This document shows positions 23,080 to 24,749 of a stretch of 24,749 bases of DNA, piece by piece; positions within the stretch are counted from its first letter, which is position 1; each line of letters opens with the position of its first letter. The stretch is taken from positions 1 through 24,749 of the forward strand of contig JAGVUH010000172.1 of assembly GCA_019136395.1 (NCBI GenBank), in the 5' to 3' direction. A model generated the notes under the pieces. The model saw nothing but the letters and a program-made list of their open reading frames with translations. It made no database searches and was not told where the DNA came from. This DNA comes from Gammaproteobacteria bacterium (GTDB lineage: Bacteria; Pseudomonadota; Gammaproteobacteria; Chromatiales; Chromatiaceae). The translations under genes and the position numbers were made by a program.

Positions 23080-23508
23080 ATGGTGATGGAGTGGGATCAG
23101 TCGCCAGCGGCGGGCGACGTCGTGGGCGCGGAAGCCAGCCTGCAGGCCTGCATTGCGGTGGGTCAGCAACGCCTGATCGAGCAACAACGCCAGCTGGTGG
23201 CACTGCAGAATCAGCACCAGGCGGCGTTGGTCGGCGAACTGCGGGCGCGGATTCGGCAAAGTCCCTACGACTACGTCAGCGTTCTCGAAGCGCTGCTGCC
23301 GAGCGGCTGGTATCTCTCCCGACGCAAAGGCAAGCTGTATGAACGGCGGCGTGAGCCGCGCTGGCGGGTAAAAGGCCACCCCAGCTGCACCTATACCCAG
23401 GGACGCTTTTCGCGGGAACTGCAAGAACACATGCGGGCCGTCGGTCTGGATCCGGCCGCGCGCGCGGATCGGCGCTTCTTTGTCGCCAATCACATGGAGC
23501 GGATCTGA
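23080..23508 (+). CDS. Hypothetical protein with N-terminal coiled coil, 142 aa
   Basis: The function is unknown. The ATG at 23080 follows GGGAG; an in-frame ATG at 22999 lacks a site. The first third is Gln-rich and helical (IEQQRQLVALQNQHQAALVGE), a likely coiled coil for oligomerisation. It is followed by YDYVSVLEALLPSGWYLSRRKGKLYERRREPRWRVKG, a basic stretch with alternating charges. The C-terminal part, SRELQEHMRAVGLDPAARADRRFFVANHM, is helical. The basic centre could bind nucleic acid, which is inference. It is 61 bases upstream of the large open gene on the same strand and may be in its operon. Confidence 0.7.
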   Translation: MVMEWDQSPAAGDVVGAEASLQACIAVGQQRLIEQQRQLVALQNQHQAALVGELRARIRQSPYDYVSVLEALLPSGWYLSRRKGKLYERRREPRWRVKGHPSCTYTQGRFSRELQEHMRAVGLDPAARADRRFFVANHMERI

Positions 23509-23569
23509 GCGCGCGGTGCCCGGTCGCGCGCCCAGGCCTGACCTGCTGTCACGGGGGGGAGATCCAGCC

Positions 23570-24749
23570 ATGACCACCGCACGTTTACCCAGCCCCGAGG
23601 GGCACGCAACGCCCCCGCCGCCGGCGACCGGCGGGGTCGTGAAGGTCCCGCTGGGCCAGGACCCGGTCGTCGCCCGCTTCGCGGATTATCTGCACTTTTC
23701 CGAGCAGTATCGCCATATCATCGGCCGGGCCTTGGCCAAGCAGGCGCCCACGTTGTGGCCCGACCCCCTCCCGGACGAGCGGGCCTTTTACACCCGGCTG
23801 CTCGATCTGGTGTCCGATCCCGCGCGGGCAGCGATCTATCGCCAGGTCATGGAGCGGGCGATTGCGCGGCGTAAACCCCACTGGCGCGAGGTGGTCGCGG
23901 CCCCCCTGCGGTTTATCGCCCGGGAGGCGGCGGGGACCGCCGGGGCGGACGACCACAACGTCGTCGTCACGCGGGTCGGCGGCGCCCCCACGGTGACGGC
24001 CCCGGCGATCCAGAACGGGGCGCCCACCGCGTTGCGGCTGCTCACGACCTGGCGGGCGCCGCCCACCCCCGAGGGGTGGCGGCAGCAGGTGGCGGTCGTG
24101 CAAGCCGCCGCCGCCGCGTGCCTGGAAGCCGAGAACGCCGGATCCCGGCTGCGGGCGCTCCAGGAGGCTGTGGCGGGCCTGGCGGCGCTGCTTGACCCCG
24201 GTGCGCCGCAGCGGCGCACCATGAGCGAATGGCTGTTATCCCAGCTGTACGTCTCCCTCCGCTGGGTGTCCCGGCAAACGCCGCCGCCCGGACTCGCCGC
24301 GGCGGCGCCGCAGGCGCGGGCGCTGGCGGATGAGCTCGCAGCCCGCTGCCAGGCGCCGGCGGGTCTGTGGTGCCGGACCTTGTCCGCGGGCGAACTGGAG
24401 CACTGGTACCCCGCCCTGGAACAGGCCGTGGCGAACTTGTGCTCCCACGCGGGGGAGGTGGTCACGACGCATGCCGCCGCGACCCGGCCCCATGCCTCAC
24501 CGGACGAGATGCTGGAGCGCGCCCAAGCCTGGCGCATGGCTCTGGAGCTCTACGCGGGCGCCTTACAGACGTTGGTGACCATCAGCGAGGCGTGCTGCGC
24601 GAGCCTGCAGCGTCCGCCGCGGGCGCCAAAGGCCTGGCGTCTCCTGCCACGGACCCTCGGCTTGGCGGCAGAGGCCGCGCCCCCGGCGCTCACCCCGGAG
24701 CCGCCGCCGGCACCGCCCACCCCGGAGCCGCCGCCGGCACCGCCCACCC
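23570..24749 (+). CDS. Large hypothetical protein, 3' end beyond the window (at least 393 aa)
   Basis: The frame is open from the ATG at 23570 to the end of the window, with GGGGGGA eight to nine bases upstream of the start. It begins MTTARLPSPEGHATPPPPA, a disordered Pro-rich head. A mostly helical body follows, with YLHFSEQYRHIIGRALAKQ, AIYRQVMERAIARRKPHWRE and ALRLLTTWRAPPTPEGWRQQ. Several Ala-rich helices and a helix-rich C-terminal half (about residues 175-360) come next. The visible end is a Pro-rich linker with TPEPPPAPP repeats, so another domain probably lies past the window. No catalytic motif, signal peptide or membrane segment is seen. Composition and codon bias agree with the neighbouring genes. 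Function is unknown. Confidence 0.75.
   Translation, partial: MTTARLPSPEGHATPPPPATGGVVKVPLGQDPVVARFADYLHFSEQYRHIIGRALAKQAPTLWPDPLPDERAFYTRLLDLVSDPARAAIYRQVMERAIARRKPHWREVVAAPLRFIAREAAGTAGADDHNVVVTRVGGAPTVTAPAIQNGAPTALRLLTTWRAPPTPEGWRQQVAVVQAAAAACLEAENAGSRLRALQEAVAGLAALLDPGAPQRRTMSEWLLSQLYVSLRWVSRQTPPPGLAAAAPQARALADELAARCQAPAGLWCRTLSAGELEHWYPALEQAVANLCSHAGEVVTTHAAATRPHASPDEMLERAQAWRMALELYAGALQTLVTISEACCASLQRPPRAPKAWRLLPRTLGLAAEAAPPALTPEPPPAPPTPEPPPAPPT
24691..24749 (+). repeat. 27-base tandem repeat encoding TPEPPPAPP
   Basis: Two identical 27-base units (24691-24717 and 24718-24744) and the start of a third (24745-24749) lie at the right edge. They keep the reading frame of the large hypothetical gene and encode a Pro-rich linker. 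The copy number beyond the window is unknown and may vary between strains. Confidence 0.9.

Overview
The window is high-GC DNA (mostly well above 60% GC by eye) with codon use and protein families typical of a gammaproteobacterium. NrdB and ParE resemble Pseudomonas/Chromatiales-type proteins; a purple-sulfur-type host is only a guess. The left end holds a plasmid replication region, so the simplest reading is a large plasmid or chromid, or an island carrying plasmid genes. No rRNA, tRNA, insertion sequence, transposase, integrase or conjugation gene was recognised.

Layout. 1-300: two copies of a three-iteron block (six iterons). 332-1420 (-): AT-rich replication initiator gene. 1421-3002: no intact gene, but a frameshifted gene remnant (2185-2627) and one perfect DnaA box (2850-2858). 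3003-5570 (-): topoisomerase III. 5571-6174: leader with a plausible promoter and a hairpin. 6175-7362 (+): a tight series of overlapping small genes of unknown function, including a mini zinc-ribbon protein. 7398-10203 (+): HU/IHF-like protein, class I ribonucleotide reductase small subunit, a DHH phosphoesterase one base later, and a hypothetical protein of phage-like type. 10417-14883 (-): secreted subtilisin-family protease of 1488 aa with three PKD plus beta-sandwich units. 15383-16153 (+): membrane-anchored NERD-domain protein. 16301-18193 (+): topoisomerase IV subunit B (ParE). 18267-20706 (-): DinG/XPD-type iron-sulfur helicase preceded by a 101-aa protein. 20707-21294: apparently non-coding, with hairpins. 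21295-22588 (-): a phosphoribosyltransferase-TRSP fusion of the kind known from tellurium-resistance-associated operons, with a possible 37-aa upstream ORF. 22589-23079: divergent control region with a long dyad. 23080-24749 (+): a coiled-coil hypothetical protein and a large open gene that runs off the window, ending in Pro-rich tandem repeats.

Together the genes form an accessory DNA-metabolism set: two topoisomerase genes, a helicase, a bent-DNA-binding protein, dNTP synthesis, a nano-RNase-type phosphoesterase and a possible nuclease, mixed with small unknown genes of phage/plasmid type. ParE and NrdB appear without their obligate partners ParC and NrdA, which must be encoded elsewhere. 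The least expected parts are the derived PRTase-TRSP protein with its control region, the overlapping small-gene cluster at 6175-7362, and the protease with what look like two successive prodomains.
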